The notes under the pieces were generated by a model. That model had not been told where the DNA came from. It searched no databases and saw only the letters and a program-made list of their open reading frames with translations. Positions 24,006 to 33,091 of a stretch of 64,000 nt of DNA are shown one piece after another. Every line of letters begins with the position of its first letter. Position 1 is the stretch's first letter. The position numbers were made by a program, and so were the translations under genes. Source of the stretch: Cognatishimia coralii (GTDB taxonomy: Bacteria; Pseudomonadota; Alphaproteobacteria; Rhodobacterales; Rhodobacteraceae); the NCBI RefSeq assembly GCF_037478305.1, contig NZ_JBBGAZ010000006.1:1-64000 (forward strand), in the 5' to 3' direction.

Positions 24006-26171
24006 ATGGATAAACCACAGCCAGACCAGTCCCAAATCACACAGTTTCTCGAGTTCATGCCTTTTGCCGGACAAGTGCACTTGGCCGCCATAAAGGACGG
24101 TTCGCAAGTCGAATTCCGTACTTTCTTGATGAGCAACCGAGATGCGATTGTCGAGTGGGTGATCGACCGCAACGAAGCAGGCTACAACATCTACTTTCAT
24201 GTTAATCCAACGAAGGATGGGATAACCAACCGCAAGGCACGGAAGGGCGATATCGCCGCGTCGGTCGCAGTGTATGTCGATGTTGATGATCCATCGCAGC
24301 AAGCCATTGAAGGAGTCTTGGAGTTTCCAGTAGCCCCAAGCCTAGTGGTTTTTTCCGGTAACGGTTGGCACTGCTACTGGTTTCTCAACCCGGTAGCCGA
24401 CGATCTAGAACAAGCAGAGAAAGTAGGCAAAGGCCTGGCGAAAATGTTGGGTGGAGATGCATGTTGGAATCGAGATAGAATTCTACGTGTTCCAGGTACG
24501 GTCAACTACCCCAACAAAACAAAGCTAAAAGCGGGGCGCAAACCTTCGCTTTGTTCTATCGATTGGAAGCGGAGCCAAACAAAAAACCGCTACTCCCTCG
24601 GTGAGATCGAAACGCAGCTCAAAATGCCAGAACCACGGCAATTGCCAATTGTCGCATGGGAAAGCCCACCAGTAATCTATGGCCTCGAAGACATTACAAT
24701 GGACGGGGATGATTGGATTAAGCCTGTGATTGAAACAGGTGATGACCCCGATGCTCCTCGAGGTTCGAAAGACCCTTTGTATCCGTCTCGCAGCGAAGCG
24801 GTCTTTGCCGTTGCATGTGAGCTCGTACGGGATGGTGTCTATCCCGACGTTATTTTGGGCATTTTGCTCAATCCGGATTTAGGGATTTCGGAGGCGATTT
24901 TGGACAAGGCAGATCCAGTTGCCTATGCGCGTCGTCAGGTGGAGCGTGCCATTCATGTGGTTTCTACAGACTGGCCCAAAGTCACCAAATCCGGCAAGCC
25001 GATAAAGAGCTTTGAGAATGCATTGGTGGCAATCTCACGCCTTGAAGTCGTACTTGAGCACGACCAGTTCCACAATCGCAAGCGCGTTGGTGGGAAGGTG
25101 ATGCAGGAATTCGTCGGCGACTTGTCTGACGATATAGCCGTGGTTCTACGCAAAAAGATCGTAGAAGAGTTTGGGTTTGATCCAGGTAAGCAGAATTTGC
25201 TTGATGCAGTTCACGCGTTGTGTGTGGAAAGTGGTTCACACTCGATACAGGATTACCTGCGCGGACTTGAATGGGACAGTCAGCCTCGTCTTGACACTTG
25301 GTTGATCGATTATTGCGGTGCCGAAGATACGCCTTATGTACGCGCTGTTGGCAAAATGATGCTCGTTGCTGCAGTACGTCGTATTAAACACCCTGGCACA
25401 AAATACGACACGATGGTTGTCTTGGAAGGTCCTCAAGGTTCAGGGAAATCCACTGCTATTTGTATTTTAGCGGGTGATGAGAACTTCTCCGATCAGAATT
25501 TGTTTTCGCTCGATGACAAGGCTCAAATGGAAGCTTTGGAGGGTGTATGGCTTTATGAAGTGGCTGAACTGGACGGTATGTCAAAGGCCGAAGTATCTAA
25601 GATCAAAGCCTTTATCAGCCGGACTGAAGACCGTGGGCGTCCTGCCTATGCTCGTTTCAAAGAGCGTTGGCCACGTCAGTGCATACTCATCGGTACCACC
25701 AATGACGAATTCTATTTAAAGGACTCAACTGGCAATCGGCGTTTCCTTCCAGTCAAAACAAGTTCGATTGATCTGGATGCTCTGCGTCGTGATCGCGATA
25801 TGCTGTGGGCCGAAGCGCGCGATCTAGAGAGTTCGGGCTTTTCAATTCAGTTGCCTGAGGAACTTTGGGCCACTGCGGCATCTGAGCAGGAAGCTCGCAC
25901 GCAAGAAGATCCTTGGCTCGACGTTCTTGGCAAAGTTACCGGTGAAGAAAAAGGTGGGTTTGAGCGGGTGGCAACCGAAACCCTATTTTCGGAAGAGTTT
26001 CTAGCTATTCCACCATCCCATCGGCAGTCATATCACCCAAAACGTATAGCCATCGTTATGCGGAAACTGGGATGGGATGGCCCAAAGAAAATACGGATTT
26101 CTGGGAAAGCCCAGCGGGGCTACGAACGGCCTGTCGGAGATCAAGAAGCAACTAAAGGGCCTGAATTTTGA
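24006..26171 (+). CDS. Primase-helicase: AEP-like primase plus VapE domain
   Basis: A 721-residue replication protein of satellite and integrative elements. The N-terminal ~200 residues look like a RepB/archaeo-eukaryotic-type primase: VDVDD (91-95) as metal-binding acids, SGNGWHCYWFL (117-127) as the nucleotide-binding Ser/His segment, and ILRVPGTVNYPNKTK. Residues ~415-640 are a VapE domain: GPQGSGKST (475-483) is Walker A, LEGVWLYEVAELDG a Walker B region, and GTTNDEFYLKDSTGNRRFLPV the conserved C-terminal part. It probably replicates the excised element from a local origin. Confidence 0.88.
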   Translation: MDKPQPDQSQITQFLEFMPFAGQVHLAAIKDGSQVEFRTFLMSNRDAIVEWVIDRNEAGYNIYFHVNPTKDGITNRKARKGDIAASVAVYVDVDDPSQQAIEGVLEFPVAPSLVVFSGNGWHCYWFLNPVADDLEQAEKVGKGLAKMLGGDACWNRDRILRVPGTVNYPNKTKLKAGRKPSLCSIDWKRSQTKNRYSLGEIETQLKMPEPRQLPIVAWESPPVIYGLEDITMDGDDWIKPVIETGDDPDAPRGSKDPLYPSRSEAVFAVACELVRDGVYPDVILGILLNPDLGISEAILDKADPVAYARRQVERAIHVVSTDWPKVTKSGKPIKSFENALVAISRLEVVLEHDQFHNRKRVGGKVMQEFVGDLSDDIAVVLRKKIVEEFGFDPGKQNLLDAVHALCVESGSHSIQDYLRGLEWDSQPRLDTWLIDYCGAEDTPYVRAVGKMMLVAAVRRIKHPGTKYDTMVVLEGPQGSGKSTAICILAGDENFSDQNLFSLDDKAQMEALEGVWLYEVAELDGMSKAEVSKIKAFISRTEDRGRPAYARFKERWPRQCILIGTTNDEFYLKDSTGNRRFLPVKTSSIDLDALRRDRDMLWAEARDLESSGFSIQLPEELWATAASEQEARTQEDPWLDVLGKVTGEEKGGFERVATETLFSEEFLAIPPSHRQSYHPKRIAIVMRKLGWDGPKKIRISGKAQRGYERPVGDQEATKGPEF

Positions 26172-26258
26172 GAGCCTTAGAACGGACTGGTTCATGCCTG
26201 TCCAAGTTCCGTTGATGAAGCAAGCGACAGACAACTCAACGTAAAAAGGAGAACAGTT

Positions 26259-26594
26259 ATGACAGCGAAACCAATCACCTTGGGAAGCACTCGCTTTAAA
26301 ACGAAAACAGAAGCGACAAACCACTTTCGTAAGATGTTAAGTAAAGGTGGGCCCAATGACAAAATCCTTGACCCACTAGAAGTCGAGCAAATGAGCCTGT
26401 TGTTTTACAGCCGTGAGAAAAAAGTATCGGAATTAGGAGGGCGGACAATTGTTGGCTGGGGGCGGGAAAAAACCAGCCATGGACAATGTTTCGCTGCTTT
26501 GCTCAACACAGGTGAGAAGCTTCACTTCAGCTATTTGAAGAGCGTCTCGGCTATCAGTGCCCAAACGGAAGCACGGCACTCAATTTGCTTCTAG
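26259..26594 (+). CDS. Small protein resembling DUF3223
   Basis: A 111-residue protein starting MTAKPITLGSTRFKTKTEATNHFRKML after AAAGGAGA. The pattern (short strand, TK.EA..FF helix, a D-rich turn, then LLFYSREKKVSELGGRTIVGWG) resembles DUF3223 proteins, which occur in phages and plasmids. Function unknown. It belongs to the mobility module. Confidence 0.6.
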   Translation: MTAKPITLGSTRFKTKTEATNHFRKMLSKGGPNDKILDPLEVEQMSLLFYSREKKVSELGGRTIVGWGREKTSHGQCFAALLNTGEKLHFSYLKSVSAISAQTEARHSICF

Positions 26595-27064
26595 AACCGC
26601 TTATCGTTGGTTGCTCCGTTCCATCGTTCCATATGTTCCATGTCTCTTCTTAGATTTTTAGAGAAAGAGCAAAAGCCAGATCCGTCCAGTACATGTGGCG
26701 TGCGGAGGTGCTGGGTACCCGGAACATATGGTACACATGGAACGCAGCACAGAATGCTGCTCTGTTCCTAGTCTGGCGGCAGTGAGCCATGGCAAAGCAC
26801 GGGAAATCGCAAAGTGTGGCGTGTAAGCAATAGGAATGTTGACCTCTAGTTGGGGCCGCGTGAAATGCCGATCCTGTTTGGCGGTCCTGCAATTACTTCG
26901 TGAAGCGCCCAAACTGTTTCCGAAGTATTTTCAATAGTGTCACACCTGCTGTTCTGGGTTGTTTGGTCCACTTTGTGTCACCTCGAGCATCGATTCTACG
27001 GATTTGGAAAATTGTGGCGTTATTTCCCGCGTGTTTTTTTGAGCCTTGTCGGAGGGAGTGTTGA
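26595..27064. other. Non-coding region with GTTCCAT repeats, candidate origin or integrase arm sites
   Basis: This 470-base gap before the integrase has three head-to-tail GTTCCAT units at 26618-26641 (spacing 8 and 9 bases) and, about 80 bases on, an inverted set GGAACATATG...CATGGAAC at 26721-26743. Clustered short repeats beside a primase-helicase gene suggest iterons of a replication origin; beside an integrase they could be arm-type sites. The rest of the gap shows nothing. Confidence 0.5.
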
Positions 27065-28303
27065 ATGCCTGAATTCAAAGCAAAAATTGGAATATGGAAC
27101 CGTCGCCGTGCACTAGCGGGCGGGGGGACTAAGCATGAAAAAAAATGGGTCGTAAACTTTAAGTGCCCCGAAACCGGCGGCAAACGGCGTAAATCATTTG
27201 ATACGAAGGCTGAGGCTGAAGATTACTTGCACGCCCTAACCACGGCCGTTCTGGGCGAAAGGTACTACAACCCCAACACTAACCCGACTGTTGCTGAAGC
27301 TGTCGAGCATTGGCGGCAAGTAAAAGCGTCTAATGTGCGCGCTTCGACAATGGGTGGATACGAGGCTCTGTTGAAAATAATTGTGGGACCTTTGTTGCAA
27401 GGGAGTCCAAAGGAACGTGTCCATTTTGCCTTGACCGGTGAAAAGCCACATCGAGACGCGAAACTTCTGCAGATGTTGGGCCCGTTCAAGGTAAGCGAAC
27501 TTTCGACAGCGCAGTTGCGTCGCTGGCATGCGTTGATCAGGGTCGAAATCGGAACCTATACCGCCAATCGCGTCATCTCAGTCTTGAAATCGGTGTTGGC
27601 TTTGGCTGAGGAGGATTTTGGGGTGCGCGTCTGTTCGATGCCAACAAATCTAGCGCGACGCAAGAACAGGCCTAAAAAGGAAATCCTTTCGACTGAAGAG
27701 GTAGCCAAACTTTTAGAGTACGCGCGGCAGGATAAAGATCGCGGCATATTCTACGCGTTTCCCTTTTTGACGGGCGTGCGTGTTAGCGAACAGCTTGGTC
27801 TGCTGTGGGAGGATATCGATCTTGAACGCAATGTCATAACTATCAGGCGGGTTCAGAGCCGCGACGGCAGGCTTGAAGATCAAACAAAAACCGAAGCTGG
27901 GGAACGCGAAATTCCGATCTCGCCTATGCTGCGGACCATGCTTTTAGAGTGGCGTCTGAACTGTCCACGTCTGGATGGTATGCTCTATCGTGTATTCCCA
28001 GGTCCCGGAGTTGTGAGGCAGTGGCCATTGCCTCGGATTGGTGGCGGAGGTCCTATGCTTTATTCCAACTTTCTTAAGCGCTATTGGCGTCCGTCACTCA
28101 AGCGCGCCGGTGTGCGTTATGTGACGCACCACTCCGCGCGTCATAGTTTTGTCTCGACACTTCAAGCTCAGGGCGTCGAAGTGGGGCTTGTGGCGAAGCT
28201 TGCTGGTCACGCAAATCCAGCGGTTACTTTGGGCCATTACACCCAAGCCGTGCGCGGAGGCGCGCAAGCGATGACAGCCCTTGATGACGCCTTTACGGCG
28301 TAA
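27065..28303 (+). CDS. int: Tyrosine-type site-specific integrase
   Basis: A 412-residue phage-type integrase. The N-terminus has an arm-binding region, residues ~73-185 a core-binding SAM-like domain, and the C-terminus the catalytic domain with R239 (TGVRVSEQ), K275 (TKTEAG), H356 and R359 (HHSARH), H382 (GHANPAVT) and nucleophile Y392 (LGHYTQ). All catalytic residues are present, so it should be active. The likely target is the tRNA-Ala gene at 38585. It lies ~10 kb from attR, with cargo in between. Confidence 0.92.
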   Translation: MPEFKAKIGIWNRRRALAGGGTKHEKKWVVNFKCPETGGKRRKSFDTKAEAEDYLHALTTAVLGERYYNPNTNPTVAEAVEHWRQVKASNVRASTMGGYEALLKIIVGPLLQGSPKERVHFALTGEKPHRDAKLLQMLGPFKVSELSTAQLRRWHALIRVEIGTYTANRVISVLKSVLALAEEDFGVRVCSMPTNLARRKNRPKKEILSTEEVAKLLEYARQDKDRGIFYAFPFLTGVRVSEQLGLLWEDIDLERNVITIRRVQSRDGRLEDQTKTEAGEREIPISPMLRTMLLEWRLNCPRLDGMLYRVFPGPGVVRQWPLPRIGGGGPMLYSNFLKRYWRPSLKRAGVRYVTHHSARHSFVSTLQAQGVEVGLVAKLAGHANPAVTLGHYTQAVRGGAQAMTALDDAFTA

Positions 28304-28548
28304 TTTTCGAATAGCGTCTCGGAGCCACGGGGAGGGCAGGCGGTGGGCCTGCACAGCCTGAGCTGTGTCCATGGGAGCTGAGGGCGCTACTGCGCTCCGT
28401 ACCGCCTCCCGTGAGCGCGGAGATATATCTGCAGAGCGGGCTTGGGCAGACCGGCCCAGCAGGACGGCCAGAGATCTCGTCGAATAATTGTGCCAACCCA
28501 TTTTGCCATGTTTTTCTGAGGTTTTTGGCGAAGCTTTAGAGGCAAGAA

Positions 28549-28773
28549 ATGCATACGGTTTGGTTGATTTGCCGTGCGACGGGTGAACTGTTTCTCGTTG
28601 ACACTAAAACCACAGAGCGCGTCGTGGGACTTGAGATCGGCTACCTTATCGAGACAATTGCCAGCGATGGTTTCTTTAAAAACGGGGATTGGCGTGTGCA
28701 TCCATCATTGCCGGAATACGAACTCAAATTCGCCGATTTTATTCACCCAGCAAAGCCTCTATCTGACGAATAG
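28549..28773 (+). CDS. Hypothetical small protein
   Basis: A 74-residue protein, MHTVWLICRATGELFLVDTK at the start, with no recognised family. An AGAGG lies upstream of ATG 28549. Its 3' end overlaps the 3' end of the XRE regulator by 35 bases in convergent orientation. The 245 bases between the integrase and this gene include an imperfect G+C-rich inverted repeat (~28332-28410) but no clear terminator. Confidence 0.5.
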   Translation: MHTVWLICRATGELFLVDTKTTERVVGLEIGYLIETIASDGFFKNGDWRVHPSLPEYELKFADFIHPAKPLSDE

Positions 28774-29080
28774 AGATTCGCAGCTGTTCGTCGTCCATGC
28801 CGCGTATGAGCGAAGCCGCCTGAGCCTCTAGTCGGAGCCGATTGGCACTTAAAGTGTCGTCTAAGTCCCCTGCGGGGAAGAAGTCCCGAAGTGGCCGCTC
28901 CAATGTTTCCGACAGTGCTAGTAGAGTATCCAACGTTGGTGAACTGTTTGCTCGTTCGATATTCGAAATAGCTTCGGCCGTGCGTCCGATCTGTGCTGCC
29001 AGTTCTTCCTGAGTAAGCTTGGCGTCTTTTCGAAAGCTTCTCAGCTGTCCTGCCAAATAGGTTTTCAGAACATGTTCCAT
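28739..29080 (-). CDS. XRE-family HTH regulator
   Basis: A 113-residue Cro/C1-type regulator. The HTH spans about residues 9-63 (AGQLRSFRKDAKLTQEELAAQIGRTAEAISNIERANSSPTLDTLLALSE). A short helical C-terminus follows. It is divergent from the gene at 29203 and sits between the integrase and the CBASS operon, so it may control either neighbour. Confidence 0.82.
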   Translation of the reverse strand: MEHVLKTYLAGQLRSFRKDAKLTQEELAAQIGRTAEAISNIERANSSPTLDTLLALSETLERPLRDFFPAGDLDDTLSANRLRLEAQAASLIRGMDDEQLRISIRQIEALLGE

Positions 29081-29202
29081 GGCTCGAATTAGACTTCGGC
29101 CCTTTGGTCAATAAACCGAGTGGGCTTCGAAATATTTTGAAAAATAGAACTAGGCTTCGTATTTATTGTCTCACACAGGGTTTTCCGAACTGGAGTTTGG
29201 AT

Positions 29203-29826
29203 TTGGATGCGGCGGTTCTCAAAGAAAAATGCGTTATAGGCGCGGTCGATGTTGGCTCTCCGCGCAATATTGGTTGGGCAATTCTTGATGGAGTTCGTTC
29301 AGAACACGGCACGGACTTAGACGACTTTGTCGAGTGTTTCTCTAATCGCTCCAAAGGCAGACCGTCTGCGTTAGGATTTGAAGCTCCATTGTTCGTCCCG
29401 CACAACAGGGCACTCAGTAAGCTCACTGGTCAACGCAATGGTGAAAATGGCCGTCCCTGGTCTGCTGGGGCTGGAGCCACCGTCACCACGATTGGGCTTG
29501 TTGTTGTAAACCACGTCTTCCGAGAGATGCGGGCTCTCGATCCTGGAAGACAGTTTACACTCGATTGGGAACGATGGCCGGAATCAGACAAGACTTTAGT
29601 CTTTGAAGCGTTCGTGAGTGGCGACAATCATGCCGGTCCGGGTGAGCATTGGAAAGACGCCTTTAACGCGGCAAATGGTTTTGCCAAGGCAATTGGGAAT
29701 CTTAGCGAGCAAAATGCTGTCGTTGAATGCGATGTTTTCTCGCTTGTAGGTGCTTGCCTGCTCCGTACTGGTTGGAGCAACGATCTGAGTTTGTTGCAGC
29801 AAAGTTGCTTGATAATCAGGCCTTAG
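29203..29826 (+). CDS. Hypothetical protein, DUF429/RNase H-fold-like
   Basis: A protein of about 207 residues. CVIGAVDVGSPRNIGWAILD is the first strand and acidic site of an RNase H-like fold as in DUF429 proteins, and LGFEAPLFVP could hold the second acid. I prefer a TTG at 29203 with CTGGAG upstream; the frame is open to 29104 but the extra part looks non-coding. Function unknown; the location next to an XRE regulator and a CBASS operon makes a defence-associated role conceivable. Confidence 0.55.
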   Translation: MDAAVLKEKCVIGAVDVGSPRNIGWAILDGVRSEHGTDLDDFVECFSNRSKGRPSALGFEAPLFVPHNRALSKLTGQRNGENGRPWSAGAGATVTTIGLVVVNHVFREMRALDPGRQFTLDWERWPESDKTLVFEAFVSGDNHAGPGEHWKDAFNAANGFAKAIGNLSEQNAVVECDVFSLVGACLLRTGWSNDLSLLQQSCLIIRP

Positions 29827-30029
29827 TCAAAGCACGTGTCAGACCGAAAAGGGCGGAAAGTGTGAATTCGCCGCGACGCAGCGAGGACCAATGGAAATCG
29901 CCAAAGTGGACCTTCAAAATCGGGAAGCGAGGCCGGTCTTGTTTCGGGACAGTTCTTCAGGGAAGCAGTCATTCGTTGCGCGTCAAACATTTTTGAAACG
30001 ATGGCGACAAAGCGGACCTCCGAGAACGC

Positions 30030-30500
30030 TCACAACCGGGCTACGCGCCGTCTGTTTTCGCGGTTCCCTTTGGGCTCCGCGACTTCGCCAGGGTGTTTGC
30101 CGCCGCCCTTCCAATCATCCGTGGCAAGCCAGTCCTCGAAGTAGAAAAGCCAGAGAAAAGTCCACGGGATGATTGTCTGATCAAGTCTCTTGCTACCGTG
30201 CCATTCCCCTGTTCCGGGCAGATACAGGCAAAGCCGGAGGGGGTTGAGATAGACGTGGGGTATCTCGCGATCACCGGCCAGCTCGGTGAGTGACGGATTG
30301 TCGACAAACACATCCGGCGTTTCACTCTCTTTAAGGATCAGACGCACCGTGTAGTCTCGGGCGAGGGGGGTCGGTTGTACTTGGGTGGTCCAGGTGAGCT
30401 TGTGGCGACTGACCTCGCCAGAGCCCCCAACGACGGGGTTTGATTTCAAGAAGAGAAGTTGCTGCGACAGCGTCATCTCTTGCTTGCCACCCCGCTGCAT
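30030..30500 (-). CDS. CBASS E2-like conjugating protein (type II-short)
   Basis: A 156-residue protein of the prokaryotic E2-like family found in short type II CBASS operons. PHVYLNPLRLCLYLP (81-95) contains the presumed catalytic C91, and the family tail IPWTFLWLFYFEDWLATDDW...GGGKHPG follows. No E1 or JAB protease gene is present, as expected for the short type. The family is thought to conjugate or prime the partner CD-NTase. ATG 30500 overlaps the CD-NTase stop (TGATG); GTG 30503 or a later ATG are alternatives. Confidence 0.82.
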   Translation of the reverse strand: MQRGGKQEMTLSQQLLFLKSNPVVGGSGEVSRHKLTWTTQVQPTPLARDYTVRLILKESETPDVFVDNPSLTELAGDREIPHVYLNPLRLCLYLPGTGEWHGSKRLDQTIIPWTFLWLFYFEDWLATDDWKGGGKHPGEVAEPKGNRENRRRVARL

Positions 30501-31705
30501 CACTGATCTCCGAAGAAGGTGTTAGACGGCACGGACGTTGGCGAGGCTGCGGCTTTAGACGTTGTGAGGCCAAGCGCGGGGGCGACAAGAAGGCTTCCGG
30601 ATTTGCGCGCGCCGCCCAGGTTACCGAGGTGCTTTTCGAGAACCGGTTTTGTCACGCTGTCTCCAAAGGAGCGCTGCATATTCTGGGTCAGCACATCGTG
30701 CCCGACTCCGTCCCGGAGCGCTTCAAAATCTCTCAAAGCAGTGGCGTGCCACACGTCAAACGCTTTTGGTTTACGCGCATCCTTGTTCCAGCCTTCTGCA
30801 AAGTTCTCGCCGGAAGTGGTCTCGTTCCAGACCGCATATCCTGCCCAGCCATCGATGATCGGGTGTTCGATGAAATGCGGCATCATCCGGATTGTCTCAA
30901 TGAGCACATCAAGCGCATCTTCGAAGACATGCCGCTTTACGCAGTAGGCGTAGGACTGCATGGCCAAGGTTGTGATGATGACGGAAATCGGTGCGATCTC
31001 ATCCGTGTTGTTCACAAAGAAGACGTCCCGATGGCGCTTCAAGAGCTGAACCACGCGACGCAACACACCTTTGGCGGAATGATAGGCCGGGAAGGGCTCC
31101 ACGCTAGCCTGGTCGCGCTTCATCGCCACCATTTTTTGGGTAAGACGGGGCTGTAGGGCGGCACGCGCATCAAAGAGCTTCTTGTAGGCTTTGGGATTGG
31201 TCGGATGCCAATCATGAAGCTTGCGGTCCGGGACCAGCTCTCCGCCGTTGTAGCAATGGGGGTTTGCGATAGTGGGAGAGAGGTCCAGATGGAAATCTCC
31301 GGCGTAGTTGAGACGCCAGCAGCGCTTTTTCTCCTCAAGGATCGCTGCGTAGGTTTTGTGTTCGCGCAGTCGGTTTCCGACGGCCGCCTTGAGCCTCTGA
31401 GGCGAGACGCCGAATGAGACAGCCGCACAGAAACAAATCAGGTCGATGTCAAACTCATCGCGTCCAATTGGCTTCACTGCCGTGCCAAGCGAGCTGGAGC
31501 CCTGAAGGTAGACCAGTGTCTTGACGAGCAGGGGGTCGGTTGACCCGGAGAGCCAGTCGCCCACAGCGTTGTAGCTTTGCTTAGCGCGCTCGAACTGCGA
31601 TCGGGTGATGTCAAGGATGTCCCCGATCTCATCGAGCAGGGTGAAAACTGAAGCCCGGCGCCGGAGCTCGCCGTCGGTCAGAGGGGTACGAAAGGGAGAG
31701 TTCAT
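30500..31705 (-). CDS. CD-NTase (cGAS/DncV-like cyclic oligonucleotide synthase) of CBASS
   Basis: A 401-residue nucleotidyltransferase. The active site is GSSSLGTAVKP (69-79) with D86 and D88 in EFDIDL, and a third acid D141 in DFHLDLSP. All catalytic residues are intact. On phage infection such enzymes make cyclic di- or trinucleotides that activate the effector. The C-terminal ~25 residues (ALGLTTSKAAASPTSVPSN) are low complexity, and the flexible end is where E2-like proteins act in related systems. It is coupled to capV upstream (ATGA, 31702-31705) and to the E2 gene downstream. The exact clade and product cannot be read here. Confidence 0.9.
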   Translation of the reverse strand: MNSPFRTPLTDGELRRRASVFTLLDEIGDILDITRSQFERAKQSYNAVGDWLSGSTDPLLVKTLVYLQGSSSLGTAVKPIGRDEFDIDLICFCAAVSFGVSPQRLKAAVGNRLREHKTYAAILEEKKRCWRLNYAGDFHLDLSPTIANPHCYNGGELVPDRKLHDWHPTNPKAYKKLFDARAALQPRLTQKMVAMKRDQASVEPFPAYHSAKGVLRRVVQLLKRHRDVFFVNNTDEIAPISVIITTLAMQSYAYCVKRHVFEDALDVLIETIRMMPHFIEHPIIDGWAGYAVWNETTSGENFAEGWNKDARKPKAFDVWHATALRDFEALRDGVGHDVLTQNMQRSFGDSVTKPVLEKHLGNLGGARKSGSLLVAPALGLTTSKAAASPTSVPSNTFFGDQ

Positions 31706-32754
31706 GAGGCCACCTCTGGCAGCGAGTGGATAGGGGTGAACGGATGGGCGGCGTTCTCAAAGAAGAGCTTGCGCAGATGTGGTTTTGCGTTGCGGGCCGC
31801 AGAGATGCCCATGCCCTTAAGGCGTTTGATCTTTGTGGTGTCATCGAGCGAAAAGAACCCTGCCGGAACTGGGGGGGAGATCCGATGCAGACGCTCGTCT
31901 GAATATGGGTGGTCCAAGAGAAGCTTGGCCATCCCAAGCGCACCATGCGATTGCCCGTCACTGTAAAGCGACAGCAGCCCTAGATTGAGCTGGGCCAGTC
32001 CTGGTTCTTCGGGGAGCATGTAGACCTCGTCAGAGCACCCGAGACTGAGAACCTGAAGATCGTCGCGATGCCAGCCCAGGACGGTGATGGCTTCGACGAC
32101 AGCGATGGCGACGGGGTTGTTTGCCCAGGTGCCCCCATCGGTCAACCCAACATCGTCCGAGGTGCGATGACGCCTAAAGTAGGTGGGGGCGGCAGCGGTT
32201 GCGAGCGCGGCATCAAGTGCGGGCTTGCGAAAGTCCGTCGCTAGCCGCTCATGATGGGCGGTCTTGTAGATGTAGGGGCGCCGGTGGTCGGGGTCCCAGG
32301 CCGGGATGACGAGGCGGGTTTTGGCGTCGCCAATCACGGCATCCTGAAGCACCGGCTTCAGTTCATTCGCGAGGACGTCTGCGTCATGCTTTGGCCCTGT
32401 GAAGTGGCGGCGCGTATCGCGGAACGACCGGAGCTTTCTGGCGAGCCAGGTTTCGGTGTCCGGATCGAGGTCTTCTTGACCAAATATCGAAGGGCCGCGC
32501 GTTTCATATAGGGTGAGGAGCTCTTCGGCTTATTTTCCAAGAGCGAGCCCGAGAGCGAGGATGCCGCCCGTAGAAGTGCCTGCAATGAGGTCGAAGTAAT
32601 TTCCGATCTGATTGGGGAGATCGGTCTCAAGTTCTTTCAAGATCGCGGCAGGCAAGGTGCCTTTGATCCCCCCACCGTCAATGCAGAGAATTCTGCGTGG
32701 TTTGGAGGTCGTCCGTTCTAGTGAGTCATTCAACTTATCGCCCCCCAAGCTCAT
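31702..32754 (-). pseudogene. capV: CBASS effector CapV (patatin-like phospholipase) with in-frame stop
   Basis: The full frame is 351 codons, homologous throughout to patatin-like CBASS effectors that degrade the inner membrane. The N-terminus has the oxyanion loop GGGIKG (27-32) and the nucleophile elbow GTSTGG with S61. Codon 75 is TAA (32530-32532), after ALALGK-like GLALGK and before AEELLTLYE. Past the stop the same frame continues unbroken, with the catalytic D206 in LTDGGTWANNP. Serine and aspartate are thus split, so no complete enzyme can be made without readthrough. One base change (for example TCA to TAA) explains it. Confidence 0.88.
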
Positions 32755-32762
32755 GGCGCTGT

Positions 32763-32972
32763 CTACCGTTCTTTGACAGTGGTGTTTGGGCTAGATTTGC
32801 CATGCTTGTTCGTCACGTATCGACCAGTGATGGCACTGCGGTACCGCTCACCAGAGGAACCGCTCTTTCCGGGCGCTTCCTTGACAGTCGTGCGCGGGTT
32901 CGATTTGCCCGCTCTTGCCGAAACATATCGTCCTGTTTTGGCGCTTCGGTATCCGCCACCCTTTCCAGGCAT
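32763..32972 (-). CDS. Small tandem-repeat protein heading the CBASS operon
   Basis: A 69-residue basic protein made of two copies of one motif: YRSAKTGRYVSARAGKSNPR (8-27) and YRSAITGRYVTNKHGKSSPN (44-63), each followed by TTVKE. The ATG at 32972 has AAGGAG at good spacing, and its stop lies 8 bases before capV, so it is co-transcribed with CBASS. Similar small proteins occur widely in bacteria without known function. It might be a regulator, a decoy or a chaperone of the system; nothing in the sequence decides this. Confidence 0.72.
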   Translation of the reverse strand: MPGKGGGYRSAKTGRYVSARAGKSNPRTTVKEAPGKSGSSGERYRSAITGRYVTNKHGKSSPNTTVKER

Positions 32973-33091
32973 CAGGTTTCTCCTTTTGTCCTGCAGGCCA
33001 CATTCGGCCGATTTGTGCGCTTGCTCGGTGAGACAGTATTGGCGCGTGTGCGAGCCTGTGCTAATCGCAAGTTATGGGAGGAGAGCGCACC

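Noticed and set aside
28330..28415. Terminator after the integrase
   Set aside because: An imperfect G+C-rich inverted repeat exists but has mismatches and no T run; not called.
32530..32532. Recoding at the CapV stop codon
   Set aside because: The codon is TAA, not TGA or TAG, and no stimulatory structure is evident, so selenocysteine, pyrrolysine or efficient readthrough is unlikely.
30030..32972. Long type II CBASS with E1-E2 Cap2 and JAB Cap3
   Set aside because: Only a 156-residue E2-like protein is present; there is no ThiF-like E1 domain and no JAB protease gene.
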